From: Phialocephala subalpina
Lineage: Eukaryota; Ascomycota; Leotiomycetes; Helotiales; Mollisiaceae
Reading direction: 5' to 3'
Length of the DNA: 64,000 nt
NCBI GenBank assembly: GCA_900073065.1
Contig: FJOG01000032.1
Span: 557,054-621,053 of the forward strand
Shown: positions 42,396-53,946 of the stretch, one piece after another
How the letters are laid out: the number at the start of each line of letters is the position of its first letter
Numbering within the stretch: position 1 is the stretch's first letter
The notes under the pieces: model-generated
Database searches by the model: none
Told to the model about the DNA's origin: nothing
What the model saw: only the letters and a program-made list of their open reading frames with translations
Translations under genes and position numbers: made by a program

Positions 42396-43260
42396 CTCCT
42401 ATTCTCGGCCAATTTTTATAACCTTTCTAATTCTATAGAAAATTAATATAATTATATAAAACTTAAAAGATAAACTCTTTATATATAAATAAATATAATA
42501 AATCTAAGATTATTTAGGTTATATAATCAAAATTTAAAATTAATTATATATAAATTTATAAATAATCTTTTGAAATATTAATAAAAGAAATTCAAAGAAT
42601 TGAATATAATTATTATATTATAATATTATTCCAAATACGTAATATATTAAAGTTTCTATTAATAATTTCATTTTTAAATTAAAATTATAAAAATTTTATT
42701 ATATTATTTCTTTCGTATAAATATAAAGAATATAAAATTCTAATTATATTTTTTTTAAATATTTTTCTATTATAATAAAAAGTATTATAAAATAATTATA
42801 AAATAATTTTCTTTATATAAATATTTCCTAATTTAATATTATTTCTTTAAATCCTTAAAATCTTAAAATCTTTTACGTAATTTTTATTTAATTATATATT
42901 ATATATTATTTTATTATATATTATTATAAAAAATTTAATTTAATTAATTTAAAAATATTTCGATTTTATTTTTTATCAAAGTAAAATTTAATATATTCGC
43001 TTTAAATTTATAAGTATTTATTTTTCTTTATTTTTCAAATTTAAAATTTTATTTTATTTGTAATAAATTTATATTAAAACTTTTATTATTATTGAACTTC
43101 TTATTTCGTAAATTTTAAATTAAGAACTTTTAAATTATATATTATAAAAAAGGTTAAAATAATTAGAATTAATCAATTTTACGAAATTTAATATTAATAA
43201 ATATAAAAAGTTTTTTTTTTTTAATTTATTTCGTTTAATGAAAGAAATTTTATTCATCTC
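42396..43260. repeat. AT-rich island 2 (RIP-like)
   Basis: About 870 bases with very low GC and no useful frame. Part of it (from about 42698) is shared with the AT-rich right end of the window, so it derives from a repeated element. Confidence 0.75.
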
Positions 43261-43599
43261 TTTCTAGCGCTAGGACTACTGGTGATTATGTAGCTGCGGT
43301 TTGGTAAAACGTCTATGGTCCCTATTGGGAAGGAGGACTTGCTCAAACTTGGGTACGACTTGATAGAGGGGCAGTAGATGGCCTATGAAATCACGGTTTG
43401 CGACTCTACAAAACCAGCTATAGAGGTTGAAATCTATCAGCCTCATCTTGGTTCTGTTCAAGCCACTGTTGGCGGTACGTTGTCCGTTTATTTGATCATC
43501 GAATTCTTGGGAGCAGAGTTGAGAGGCGTGTAGGTAACTGCTAACAGCCATGGCCAGGTCTTGCCCCGCCACAACTTGTACGCCCCATGGGTATTGGGG

Positions 43600-45181
43600 A
43601 AGAGATACCAATACACGTAAGGGATCCAGAATGCTTCAAATTCATCAAAGAGAGGATTTATAATTGTATTACGAAGCACCAATCTAGAGATGATGGACGA
43701 TCCCCCTTACTTCCCGACCGCGTTATCTAGATCGAAGCCAACAACCCAAGTCGAATTCAATTGCTTGAGCCAAAAGGCGTTCGCGCACAGTATATCACAC
43801 TCAGTTACTGCTAAGGTCCCGTAAGCTCGGATACCTATCTCACAGATGCATCAAACCTTAATGCGAAGAAAGCCGGCATACAATATGATGACTTATCACC
43901 TCTCTTCTAAAACGTCGTCAACTGTGCCCGTGCCCTTTACATCGAATACATCTGGATCGATCGACTGTGTATCATCCAAAGCGATAGCGAGGATTTCAAG
44001 CGCCAAACAACAAAGATGGGAGAGATTTACGGGAATGCTGCTCTAACCATAGCAGCGGCCTGTACCTCTTCTAAAAACGACCGCATCTTGATTGAAAGAA
44101 ATGAAAAATAGCTCTCCTTTGACCTCGACATTAAAGTCAAAGGAATTGGCTCCTTAAAGGTTCGGCTCAGGCAACGAACACATCCCTTGGGCCAAGAAGC
44201 TACAGGGGGCAATTACGGAAAGATGTCTACTAGGGCTTAGATCTGGCAAGAACGACTCCTCTCTAGAAGGACGGTGTTCTATACTCCTTCGGCGCTAAAG
44301 TTCGAATGTTACTGCAATTCCGTTTAAAAAGGCTTCGGCCCAAGCGTCACTGGCTGTTCGTGGTTTGCCCAGATCGACAAAATATCACACTATTTTTGGA
44401 CAAGCCTAGTGGAGGAATACATGAAAAGAGATATCTCTCGCCCTTCTAATCGGCTCCCAGCCATAGAATCGGTCATGAAACGCATTGCAAGGAGTCGGGA
44501 CTGGACCCCTCTCTGGGGTTTGTGGGCCAGCATGCTTCTCGAAGGTCTGAGTTGGCAATCCGACCCGGAGAAGTCGGCCTCAAGAGTCTCTAAAACACAC
44601 AAATGGGGCATGAATCCGGGACACTACGCTCCGACCTAGAGTTGGGCCAGCGTGGACAGACCAATTTCCTACAGCCACGCCCGATAACCTATGAGCAGCT
44701 TTACGAAAGACGATCCGATGATATATGATCTGGAAATTCAGAACGTCGATGTTTCTTCCGGACTGATCACCGTCGTTGGCTATGCTATCCTCGTTGAGCT
44801 CAACTGCCGCATAACGCCTGACCCATACCCGGAAAACAGCTCGACCGCAAATACGCAATTGAAGTACGATTACGAGCTCGTAACTAGCACGAAGCCAGTT
44901 TCAATTCACCCTGATGTGCCTTTAAAGTCATGGAGTGGTAATGTCAACGGGCGGTATATATCAACAGTTGTCCGAGTTCCCTATGGAGAAAACCCTCCAG
45001 AGAAATCTTGGAGTGCTGTCTGCCGCTGCCTCTGCCTCGGCAAGACAAGGCTGAGAACTCTTGTCCTTTTTGGGGGGAATCGTTTCGGGAACCTGGGGCT
45101 TGGGAGCGGGTCGGAATGGTGGATGGGCTCCAGCCAGTCAGCTTCGGGAAGTCCCAAAGAGAGATTATCAAGATTGTTTGA
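43600..45181 (+). pseudogene. HET domain pseudogene with about eight RIP-type stops
   Basis: One plus-strand frame keeps protein character from about 43600 (ECFKFIKERIYNCITKH) to 45070. It includes QYITLSYC(stop)GPVSSDTYL, LSPLF(stop)NVVNCARALYIEY, IWIDRLCIIQSDSEDFKRQ and KMGEIYGNAALTIAAACTSS, the tol/HET pattern. In-frame stops lie at 43728, 43812, 43908, 44109, 44238, 44325, 44637 and 44685; each is one or two transitions from TGG, CAG, CAA or CGA. WQERLLSRRTVFYTPSALKF and the PT(stop)SWASVD block (Trp expected at the stop) confirm the family. A one-base indel in the T/G run near 45065-45075 shifts the last 35 codons (GLQPVSFGKSQREIIKIV, stop 45179). Weak similarity may extend upstream to 43.28 kb. 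Confidence 0.8.
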
Positions 45182-45409
45182 CATCTCGCTGGCTGTTTGA
45201 GTCCTATGATCTGATCCAAAGCATTAGCACGGACTACTTTGGGAAGGAAAAACAGTGGGACTAACGCTAGGAGCAGAGTCGGCGTGATTACGTTTCACTT
45301 CACTAAGAACCTCAAAGACGAGAGTCGCGATTATGGCCGGTAGAACGACGAAAAACACCGATTACAAACTACTATCTTGGGATAGATTTTAGAAGATTGA
45401 AACGTCCGG
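45182..45409. other. short intergenic stretch
   Basis: Downstream flank of the HET pseudogene; nothing recognised. Confidence 0.4.
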
Positions 45410-45652
45410 TTATGATGGCGGGGTTGCCAGAGAGCTAGATATCAGAAATTTGTCGGCGATTGATTCAAAGGCTCGCCTGCACTGGGTTAGAGTTCGTCCG
45501 GGTGGGAGTGACATGTTGTCCCAATCAGGAACTCCCCCGTCCTGCACAAGGAGCCCATACAACTCATCTATTGGGGCAAGGGATTCTTTCAAGGCCTCAG
45601 CAATCAAAACCCTCTTCTCATGGTCGTGAAAAGAGTCGAATGGTGAATCCAT
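45410..45652 (-). CDS. small hypothetical ORF
   Basis: 80 residues, MDSPFDSFHDHEKRVLIAEA to FLISSSLATPPS. The stretch PDWDNMSLPPGRTLTQCRRA resembles the Myb/SANT-like pattern of small fungal proteins (W...PPGRT...C...). It may be an exon of a larger gene, or a fragment. No partner exon was found. Confidence 0.35.
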   Translation of the reverse strand: MDSPFDSFHDHEKRVLIAEALKESLAPIDELYGLLVQDGGVPDWDNMSLPPGRTLTQCRRAFESIADKFLISSSLATPPS

Positions 45653-45918
45653 GGTCCCATGAGGCTTGGACTTGGAGCGTGGAGAGCTCTTTGTTATTGG
45701 CTCTGGGGTGTAACTCGGCTTCGACTGGGAAATTGGAGACCTGATTCTTGGTGGCGTCGAGGAGTAGGGTTGTTCATAATTGTGATAATGAGAAATGGTG
45801 GGAGGATACCTAGTCGCGGGGATGTCGTCTCAAGGCTCGAGACTGCTCTGCAAAGAATTACTTGTCGAGGTTGAAACTTCGCAATGAGTCAACAAGTTAC
45901 TTGATCTGATGGTTCCAA

Positions 45919-47287
45919 TCAAAGTGACTGCTTTTCTATGGGAAAGTAAGCAAATAATCCGGCCGGGATAGAGACAAGAATCAAAGTTGAGTCGCTTGCA
46001 AAGCTTACTTCCACCTTAACGGTACTAGCCATAGCAGGCATAGATCGTAGCCATTCCCCAAAAAGCTCCGTTAATAAATTGAAAGCCTTGACATCTTCGG
46101 TGAAGCGGATACTTAGAAGTAACCTTGGCCATTCCGGCAGCTGAACCTGGGGTGATAATGACGTTCCGGGGGTTGGATCCTCACTTTTTACAGCCGAACT
46201 ACTCGAGGCATCTAATGTCTCAGAAATGGAAAGAGGCACAGGCTGCAGAGGTTCCGCGATCAACGGCTCTTGATCAGTCGATGAAGTTGTTGGGGGCAAA
46301 TGTCTACCAATGCTGCCAGCTTCTACTTTCCTCAACTTTCCCCGGCAGATACTGCGTGGGAGCTTAGGGTTTTGAGTCAAGATAAGATGTACCGGCGGCT
46401 TCTTGAAGTAGGAGTCCTCGATTCTCCAGCCTTGGATATATGAGAATATGGCATTGTAGAGGTATCCTATGGTAAATCAGGGCAGATTGGCCATCAAACG
46501 TAGCTTTGTATTCAAGGCATGGGTGAACGAGTATTGGCCGACCCATTGGCAATGACATTGAAGGCAAGCCGCAAGGAGCTCCGTGACCCCGTTACCCTCA
46601 TCTGATGTGCATACTCCTGCAGCACAACAATCCAGAAGTATCAGAACATCTGATCGAGACTCTTCCAAACTGCTTTGAATGCTTGACCATCTAACAGTCG
46701 GGCACCGATCTTTATGGCTGTCATGAAAGCTATAACTGTCAGTGGCCTGTCCAGTGTGTTCGCTTTAGATGGTATAACCTAGTCCACGCAAGCTGTCCGT
46801 GCGATGTTAATCTCCCATGCCCTCCATAATACACAATCTTCAGATGGTCTACTTCATCCGCACCCAAGAACTGCAAGATCTTCCCTTGAAGGCAATTGTG
46901 GCTGTTTTCTGCCGGAATCAGCCATTTTTCGACTTTGTAGCCATACAAATTGGAAAAGGTATTGGCCAATTCCTGGATCTCTAAAGATACAGGCAGCTTC
47001 GGATCCTCTGCTGCCCATGATAGGAGGAGCACGTCCACATTCGTATATTTGATAGTTTGATTGTCGGGAAATATTGCATTCGCTGCCTTTTGTAAATTCT
47101 TTTCGAAATCTTTCAGGCAAATATGCTCGTTCATGCGATCGAGATCTCGAAATGACAGTGGTGTCCTCTTCCGCGGCCGCAAATCATCGTCGATCTCTGG
47201 TGAATCGGGGGAGCCTGAGGCGGAATGCGATCTGCGTCTTTCGAGCGATGCTTCAGAGCCTGCTACCCGGACCTTCTCCGATCCCAT
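45919..47287 (-). pseudogene. caspase-like (C14) protein pseudogene
   Basis: Exon 1 runs from about 47287 to 46779 (start MGSEKVRVAGSEASLERRRS; open to 47326) and exon 2 from 46735. The catalytic pair is visible: His in IVYYGGHGRLTSHG, and Cys in VLILLDCCAAGVC after splicing. Exon 2 reads on through VGQYSFTHALNTKLRLM, a TGA at 46477-46479, then FTIGYLYNAIFSYIQ and PPVHLILTQNPKLPRS in the same frame. Just before VGQYSF the reading LQCHCQW replaces a shifted-frame FNVIANG, so two small deletions compensate each other. Near 45930 the frame slips again (AVTLIGTIRSSNLLTH in another frame). C14-like fungal proteins are linked to cell-death or proteolysis roles; this copy is probably dead. Confidence 0.7.
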
Positions 47288-47326
47288 AGTAACGGCGGGG
47301 AGAGACAGCCTTTGAGAAACATACAC

Positions 47327-47834
47327 CCGGGCATAGGAATTACTTCTTCAGAGGGAACTCGTGTGCGACGCCCGTAAGGTGAGCAGCCTTGTTTTGGGCT
47401 TGAACCGATGCCCGTAACGCCACAAACACCAAAGATAGACTACCCAATAGAATCCAATTGCCGATGTGCTGCGAGGCGCATGCTTCCGATATGTTGCTGT
47501 ACTTTGTGACTTGGTTACACAGCCCAGTCGAAGGTGCTATAGTACAAAAGACGCGACCTAAAGTTCTCAGACTACAAAATATCGAGCGCTGTAAGATCCC
47601 TGGAGGAAAGAGCTTGTTCGCTGAAACTCCTTATAGTTACAGCATTACGCACCGTTCTGATTGGTGATATGCCCAATTTTTCCAGTGGATCGCTCGCTAG
47701 AAGTACCTGTGAGACACTAAAAGCGTCCGCGTCCTCGACTTATGGCCAAGAGAAAGTTCGATCCTCGCGGCATCGTTATCGCATCCCCTCCCTTCATCGT
47801 ACAAATGTCAATCAGATAATCCATTTCACTCTAT
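47327..47834. other. intergenic stretch, no supported gene
   Basis: About 500 bases upstream of the caspase-like pseudogene with short frames only. Confidence 0.4.
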
Positions 47835-48134
47835 TTAGTAACCCAAAACCACCCTCCTCGAACCAAAATAAACGCCAGTCAGAGCAATCAAAACAAACCC
47901 CAAAATCCATCCAGCCAACGTCAGCGCCGCAGCTGCCATCAACAGCACCGCGTTGAAATTGATAACCATTCTCCCAGGACTCCCCGCCTTCCCACTTTCG
48001 ATCTTAGCCCCTGGAAACAATCTCTCGGAATCAAAACTGCCTTTCAAGCGTTGAATTACCATCCTCAGCTCACAGTCCTGTGTGACGCGACGATCATGCT
48101 GCGAAATAGAGCACCGATCATGAGTCGAGCCCAA
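47835..48134 (-). pseudogene. membrane-segment fragment, possibly the 3' part of the next gene
   Basis: A minus-strand frame of 99 codons with one strong membrane helix near its end (VLLMAAAALTLAGWILGFVL) and a basic C-terminus. It follows the membrane-protein frame at 48169-48678 on the same strand by 35 bases, so it may be its last exon after an intron. Splice sites were not convincing. Confidence 0.3.
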
Positions 48135-48168
48135 CTAATCGTATAGAGGCCCCAAAGGTGTTCTCAGG

Positions 48169-48678
48169 TCAAGGAGGGTTTGAAGAGTATGATGAGAGGG
48201 TTGCGAGGAGAGAAGAGGAGACGATGATTGGGAAGGCGCGAGTTACAAACATCCACCCCATGGCCGCGATCATCAGAATGGAATCTTTCTCAGACTGAGC
48301 AACTGACACTCTCGAAGCCAGAACCAATATAGCAACATTTGTCGCAGCATCGAGAACGATGCACATGAAAATATCTTGTTCTCGTCCAGCTTCCAGCCAT
48401 GGATGGTGATACATCTGGAGGTACGTCTGCGCTGCCGACATCGACATCAAGATACCGAGGAACATCAACCTTGGGGTTTCGGCTTTCAGAAAAGTCCAGA
48501 ACCAGAATTGTTCCGTGAGAACATAGATCGTGAAATGGATCTAGGCGCATTGTTGGATGAAGGATTTGGTGAGTGTGTCGAAAGGGAGGAGGATGTAGTT
48601 GAGGGTTGAGAGGAAGACGATGGTTGACTGAAGCGTCAAGGTGAAAGGGGCGGTTCTGAAGATAATGTGAGGAGTCAT
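48169..48678 (-). pseudogene. multi-helix membrane protein gene with one in-frame TAG
   Basis: The minus strand starts MTPHIIFRTAPFTLTLQSTI at 48678. It is open except for a TAG at 48541-48543 (FIQQCA, stop, IHFTIYVLTEQFWFWTF), and ends at 48169. Hydrophobic helices are visible at LTLQSTIVFLSTLNYILL, FTIYVLTEQFWFWTFL, MFLGILMSMSAAQTYL, FMCIVLDAATNVAILVLA and ILMIAAMGWMFVTRAFPIIV. A single RIP-type stop (CAG or TGG to TAG) in an otherwise clean 170-codon frame suggests a recent inactivation. Family unknown. Confidence 0.6.
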
Positions 48679-49516
48679 TTTCGGTGAGGGGATTGAGACG
48701 TGCGTTGAGACGTTGCGATGGAGTCTATGAGTCTAGTTATAAAGCCATTCGAGCTCGATGTCGACGATGGCGGGGAAGTGGGACACTTGATATAGACGCG
48801 GGGTAATTTTGCGATCGAGCTTCAGGAGTACGATGGAAATTGAGCAACACGAGGTAAGTTAATGTTTTCATACATTCTGTGGATTGAGTGAGCTGAGCTG
48901 AACAATCGACTGCTGTCCTACTGCGCCGCAGAACTTGCGGATCACGGATGGGTTTTAATGTCATTTGGTTGCCAAGAGTTTGATTCTCCACAACCCTAGA
49001 TTCGATATTCTCTTTACTCTTACTATTTCCCAGCAAACAGAAATATTTCCTGCTGCTGCAAAGGAAGAAGTTTGCAACTGCGTAGATCCTTCTGGGAGTC
49101 TAACTTAATCGTTGAGTTGTCTTCCGCCAATTGATGCGCTTGCGATTTCTGAGTTCTTGTTAGTCGGTGTTTCAGTAAAAAGTGCATTTGACACTTTCCC
49201 CGTATCTAGGCGTCCCCAAGTCTGACATCGATTTGAATCATTCGCGTGGAAATCAAAGTTGGTTACTTCTGGGGCATTTCCATCAGACTTCCTTCGTTGA
49301 CCTGTTTTCAATTGTCCAGCCATTCTCTATCGCTATTCATTTAGCGAAGCTTCATTATTTTCAACGCGTGTGGAGGATCTCGTTAATTTAAAGTTTTTTA
49401 GATGACTTACGCATGGGGACGGAATGCTAATGAAATCAAGATCATAGGGGCAAGCCTGTGATCGAGTGAGGTAGATTGCTTTTCCTTCCGGGGAGAAAAC
49501 TCAGCTCCTGTCCCGT
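48679..49516. other. intergenic stretch, no supported gene
   Basis: Short frames only; no domain or splice-supported gene seen. Confidence 0.4.
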
Positions 49517-49720
49517 TCACGGCATGAGGGTCTGTACTCGTTTCTCCCACGGTGCTAATGTGAACGGGTTGATGGTTTCCAACTCCTCCATCGCTATGTC
49601 TTTGAGTGCGTCTGCCACCTGATATAGTGGCGAGCGGTGTTGTCTTCTGAATTTTCGCATTCGGGACGTATTCCTGCGAAGCGGGTTGGTATCGGGCAGG
49701 GTGTGGATGTCTGTCCACAA
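49517..49720 (-). mobile_element. fragment of a LINE (Tad-like) retrotransposon
   Basis: A minus-strand frame reads NTSRMRKFRRQHRSPLYQVA, then DALKDIAMEELETINPFTLA and PWEKRVQT. The pattern HRSPLYQVADALK...METI.PF..APWE is, to my knowledge, the segment before the RNase H / C-terminal part of fungal LINE ORF2. It is truncated on both sides and adjoins an AT-rich tract. Identification is by motif memory only. Confidence 0.5.
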
Positions 49721-49734
49721 TTTGACTGCCCGTC

Positions 49735-49915
49735 TCCAGAATATTTATTTTTATATTAATAATAATTATTTTATTATTTATATAAAATAAATAAATTAAT
49801 ACTTTTAAAATCTTTATATTAACCTTATATAATAAGTTATTAATAAAGATATTAAAGAATTAAACTTGGAGCTAAGATTATAATTAGACGTTTATAACAA
49901 ATAGTAAGCAACTTA
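49735..49915. repeat. AT-rich tract
   Basis: About 180 bases of nearly pure A/T next to the LINE fragment; probably RIP-degraded retroelement DNA. Confidence 0.55.
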
Positions 49916-50082
49916 AAAGGGGTAGATAATTGGACAATTAACAGCTCCCGATCGCCTATCCGAGATTTATGTATCTTCGTATAGTTAGGGAATTCCTTCT
50001 AGACTTTGATTACTATGCAACTGGCGCGAAGATCAGAGCAGCTTTCAAGTTGAAAGTCCGAGTCGATAGAATACAAGCTTAG

Positions 50083-50715
50083 CTATTGCTTATTGGAAAG
50101 GGGGCCTTTGAAGTCGAATACCATCCTTAAGTTTCGCACTTGCTCGCCTTTCGTCACTACTGTACGGCGAACGAATCTTCGTTCACCATTGATCTCCTCG
50201 AAGCCGCAGGTTAATCTAGCAACCCAGCCATGATTAAGAGATTCGACAATGCCATCAATGAGCTCGTCTGCTTCAACGACATCCTGCGTCCAGCCCTTTT
50301 TTAGTAAACCTTCCACCGAGTCGTCTTCCTTGAGTGAAGAAATTTTGACACGCCGGTGGCGGCTCCTCGATTTGCCAAAAATGGGGTCGCTGTACTCCTC
50401 TCCCCAGGTATCGGTGTAAACTCGATGCTCCGGAGTTGTCTTGATGCCGCCTGTAATGGTCTGATTGATGGTAATATGCTCGACGCCATGCTCGTCCTTA
50501 CTTTGGCTGATTTGTTCGGTTGTAGACGCTATTCCTACGGCCTTTCGGAGGATCCAGCCAATGCCTTGTAGGGCCAGAACCTCGTCAAAGGGATCAGATA
50601 GCCGCTTGTTCTATCACACGTGAGATATGACCAGAAGTGTTGCATCTTGTGACAAGCGCACCAAAGTCCATATACCATCCAGGTCGTTGAGGGTCTTGGT
50701 TGGTGGTGCTGCCAT
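50083..50715 (-). CDS. conserved small fungal protein of unknown function, 2 exons
   Basis: Exon 1 is 50662-50715 (MAAPPTKTLNDLDGIWTL) and exon 2 50083-50610, joined in phase through an intron with donor GTGCGC and acceptor GTGATAG. The product is 193 residues. The pattern LDGIWTL...LSDPFDEVLALQGIGW, then HITINQTITGGIKTTPEHRV, then WVARLTCGFEEINGERRFVR is a compact, probably beta-rich single domain, as in small lipid- or ligand-binding proteins. I recall similar single-domain proteins in many ascomycetes but know no named family. It is soluble, with no signal peptide. The gene is intact despite AT-rich neighbours on both sides. Confidence 0.75.
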
Positions 50716-51589
50716 GTCGAACCAAGCTACTACAGACTTTGACCACTGACGCAGAAGGATGACACAATTGGAAATCAAACCAAATACAGGTTCAAGAATA
50801 CGTTGCTCTTAGCTCTTGAGTTCTTCCCGATTGTGATGCCTTTTACACAACGCGTAATAGCATCTGGCTGCAAATCACATGCATGTGTCGCAAGAAAAGC
50901 ACCCTCACAAGCCTAGGCCGGCGTCAGAGACGGCGCAGGATCTTTAGCAATGCATGACTCAAGGTCACTTCAAGGGGTCGCTCGCCTGTCAAGTACCTGC
51001 CTTTATGTGTCAGGCTGCTGAGCACGCATTCGAGTTACGCTCGGTCCCTGCAGCTTTGTTGCAGCAACGAGTAACGACAGCCACTTAAGTAACTCCAAAT
51101 CACAAGTAAGTCCGAGTTGTTACCCCTGGCTTCGCAAGATCTCAAAGCTACTTCGGAGATTCAGGGACTCCTCCAATATTTGCAGTGACCATTGAAAACA
51201 CTCAATGATTCTCGTTCGCTGCCTACTGAGGGGCGGATCATTCGTCTAGCAAGCCAATTCTCCGATTGGGCTTCTGCAACATCAGGTGCTGGCAAAGCCA
51301 GTGCAGCAGGGCCTTGATGAGGCGCTGGGGCACCGCGGGGAAGTACCGTGGAAACGGCCAGAGAAAATATCAGGGAATTTGCCGAAAATTGAGGGCCAAT
51401 CCGCTCGTCTATAGTCGCACTTAGGGCTTGTTTACCTCGGAATTGCACGTGATGCGAAACGGCGCAAGCATCACCTCGGTCCACCGCTTGAATGAGATGA
51501 ATGGGTGGATCCAGTGAACGGCGCTTGTAGTCACCCTGGATATTACCATGCATTTACATAGCATGGTATCACCGAGCTAATAGCTAATC
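50716..51589. other. intergenic stretch
   Basis: About 850 bases. A minus-strand frame (51161-51553, 130 codons) has no recognisable motif, and I do not support it as a gene. The part near 50.8 kb should hold the promoter of the 50.1-kb gene. Confidence 0.4.
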
Positions 51590-52240
51590 CTTATTATCGC
51601 TTAAATTAATTATTATAAATAAGCGAGTAAAATCCATAGTAAAGAATAACTTTTTATTATACTTAATATATATTTAATTTTAAAATATAATATATATTTT
51701 ATTTTATTAAAAGAATATTAAATTCTTTTTTCTTTTTAATTTTTTTTCTTTAATTTTAATTTTATTATTTATTAAATATATTTTTAATATATATTTAATA
51801 TATATTTATTATTTCAAATTATTAATTTTTATATAAAAAGTTTTTTAATTTTTATTTTTATTTTTTGAAATTAATTTAAATTTTAATTATTAATTTTAAA
51901 TTAAAAGATTTATAATTTTTAGAATATTATTAAAAATTATAAAAAAAATTATTAATAAAATAAATAAATATAATTAAAATTTTTTATAAAATCAATTTTT
52001 CCTTGAAAATCTTTTTATTTATTATTTTTTAATATTATAATAAATAAATAATTGAAATTATAATAATAAAATTTTAAATTTAAATTTAAACTTTTTATAA
52101 AATATTATATAATTATAAAAAATTAATATAATAAATAATATAAAATTTTTTTTTTCAATTTATTAATTTAAATTATATTATAAAACTATATTTGAAAAAT
52201 TAAAATTTTCCTTAAAAAATATATCCTCGCTAAATTTTTT
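51590..52240. repeat. AT-rich island 3 (RIP-like)
   Basis: About 650 bases of very low GC with no open frame. It ends abruptly about 230 bases before the acyltransferase start at 52470. Confidence 0.75.
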
Positions 52241-52469
52241 TGGGAAAGCTAGTTATGCACATAGCTGTAAAATACTGAGCATATGCTGAACTATAGTAGT
52301 AACCAGCTTAAGTGATAGTAGGGATCAACTAAAACCTCGGTATGACCAGATGCTTGTGCCTGGAGCGATGCTTAAATATTGGCCGCCAGAAGTACCGTAA
52401 GGTACAGGGTGGAGGCACACAAACTGCGGCGCATCGAGTTTCGAACGTCCAAAGGCCTCGCAGTCAAAT

Positions 52470-53946
52470 ATGGAAGCCATCACAACCGTCATCAAACCCG
52501 CTTCTCCATGGATCGGCCAGGTGGTCGACCTGGGGCCCATAGACCAGATTGCGCCACGATGTTACATGACCACATTCTTTTGCTTGCGCCTGGCACCGGA
52601 TATCGCGACTGCGAGTATAATCAAGCGTGTCCAAAGAATGATCTTCTGCGCCGTTCAAGAGATCCCACAGCTTGCGACGACAGTCGTCTCTCGGAACAAC
52701 AGTCGTGAGGAGCTCGAGCTGTGTTACCTAGAAGATTCAGGCGCATATCTTACGTTTAAAGACTACACAGCCGAGCACTTGAAGCACGAATGGACACATG
52801 GAAGCTTTGACGACCTCGCAAAGGATCATTTCCCCTACGAAAAGCTGGAAAGGCGCACGCTCATAGAAGGAATAAATCCTGATGGAAAGAACAAGCCTTT
52901 GATGGCGTTGATGGTGCAAGCCAACTTGATTCCCGGAGGCTTACTGCTTGTGAGCGCTTTACATGTACGTAGACGATCTTGGTGTTGCAGTATATATTCT
53001 AATCGAGAGTCTCGCGTTTCAGCACACTGTGTGTGACGGTGTGGGCTCTTACTTGTGCAATGCAACCCTAGCGAAGCACTGCCGTAATAACGTTGAGCCT
53101 GAATCCAACACTCTTCCAATTGACTTTGCCGACCGCGCCACCATCATCACGCCCGATCTACAGACTTCACTCAAAGACCTGCCCGATTGGCGACTCGTCA
53201 CTCCCGGCGAACAGTTCTTGAATCCGACTCATTACGATGCCGCATCGCTGTCCGACCTACGGTGCGCAATCTACTACATCTCCGAGGAGCGCATCAACCA
53301 GCTTAGAGATGCTATCGCAGTATCGACCCAGAGACCCTCTGCCAGCGAAGCCATCAGTTCCCTACTGTGGCTGCACGTCGTTCGCGCGCGCAACATCGAC
53401 GTGAACGAATATCCAGAGGCAAAGCTGTCGCTAACCGTCAATGCTCGTGCGCGCATGTCCAACCCCATGGTTCCCAAATACTTCTGGGGCAACATGTGTG
53501 AGCCGAACGCCGTAGCCCGCATGCCCACCGCCGACTTCTCGTCGAAGGACTTCCTCTCATCCGCAACGCAGCGCGTGCGCTCCGCTATTCAGAACGTAAA
53601 TGCCCCAGCCGTGCAACGCCTCGCCGGCCTGTTGGCGCAGCTTCCGAAAACGACTTCGATAACCTGGGATGTCGACCGCTGGCCTGGACCAGACATGCTC
53701 ATTGTGTGCCTACAGTCGATACCTTTCACCGCATTAGACTTTGGGCCTGATTTTGGCGGCTGCTGTGAGGCGTTCCGTCTGCAAATCGGAGACATCGAGG
53801 GAAAGCCTGATGGCAGGTGCATCATGTTTCCTCCCAGGAAGGGCGATGGACGAGGACTGGAGGTCATGCTGCAATACGAGACGAGCACGCTTGATAGACT
53901 GGACGCAGACAAGGGTTTTACACGTTGGTTCGAGAGGAGGTCTTGA
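52470..53946 (+). CDS. HXXXD acyltransferase (transferase/BAHD-like), 2 exons
   Basis: Exons 52470-52964 and 53023-53946 give 472 residues. The 58-bp intron (GTACGT to TTTCAG) must be removed to create the catalytic motif SALH/HTVCDGVG (HXXXD, about 166-170). The structural DFGWG-like motif is represented by DFGPDFGGCCEAF (about 400). The start MEAITTVIKPASPWIGQVVD fits the usual N-terminus of fungal acyltransferases of the trichothecene 3-O-acetyltransferase / transferase family. These use acyl-CoA to esterify hydroxyl groups on small molecules in the cytosol; the acceptor cannot be predicted. It is intact and GC-balanced while flanked by an AT island. A second, unrelated-looking acyltransferase lies 0.8 kb away on the opposite strand. 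Confidence 0.9.

Noticed and set aside
51161..51553. Minus-strand frame of 130 codons
   Set aside because: No recognisable motif and it adjoins an AT island; not enough support for a gene.
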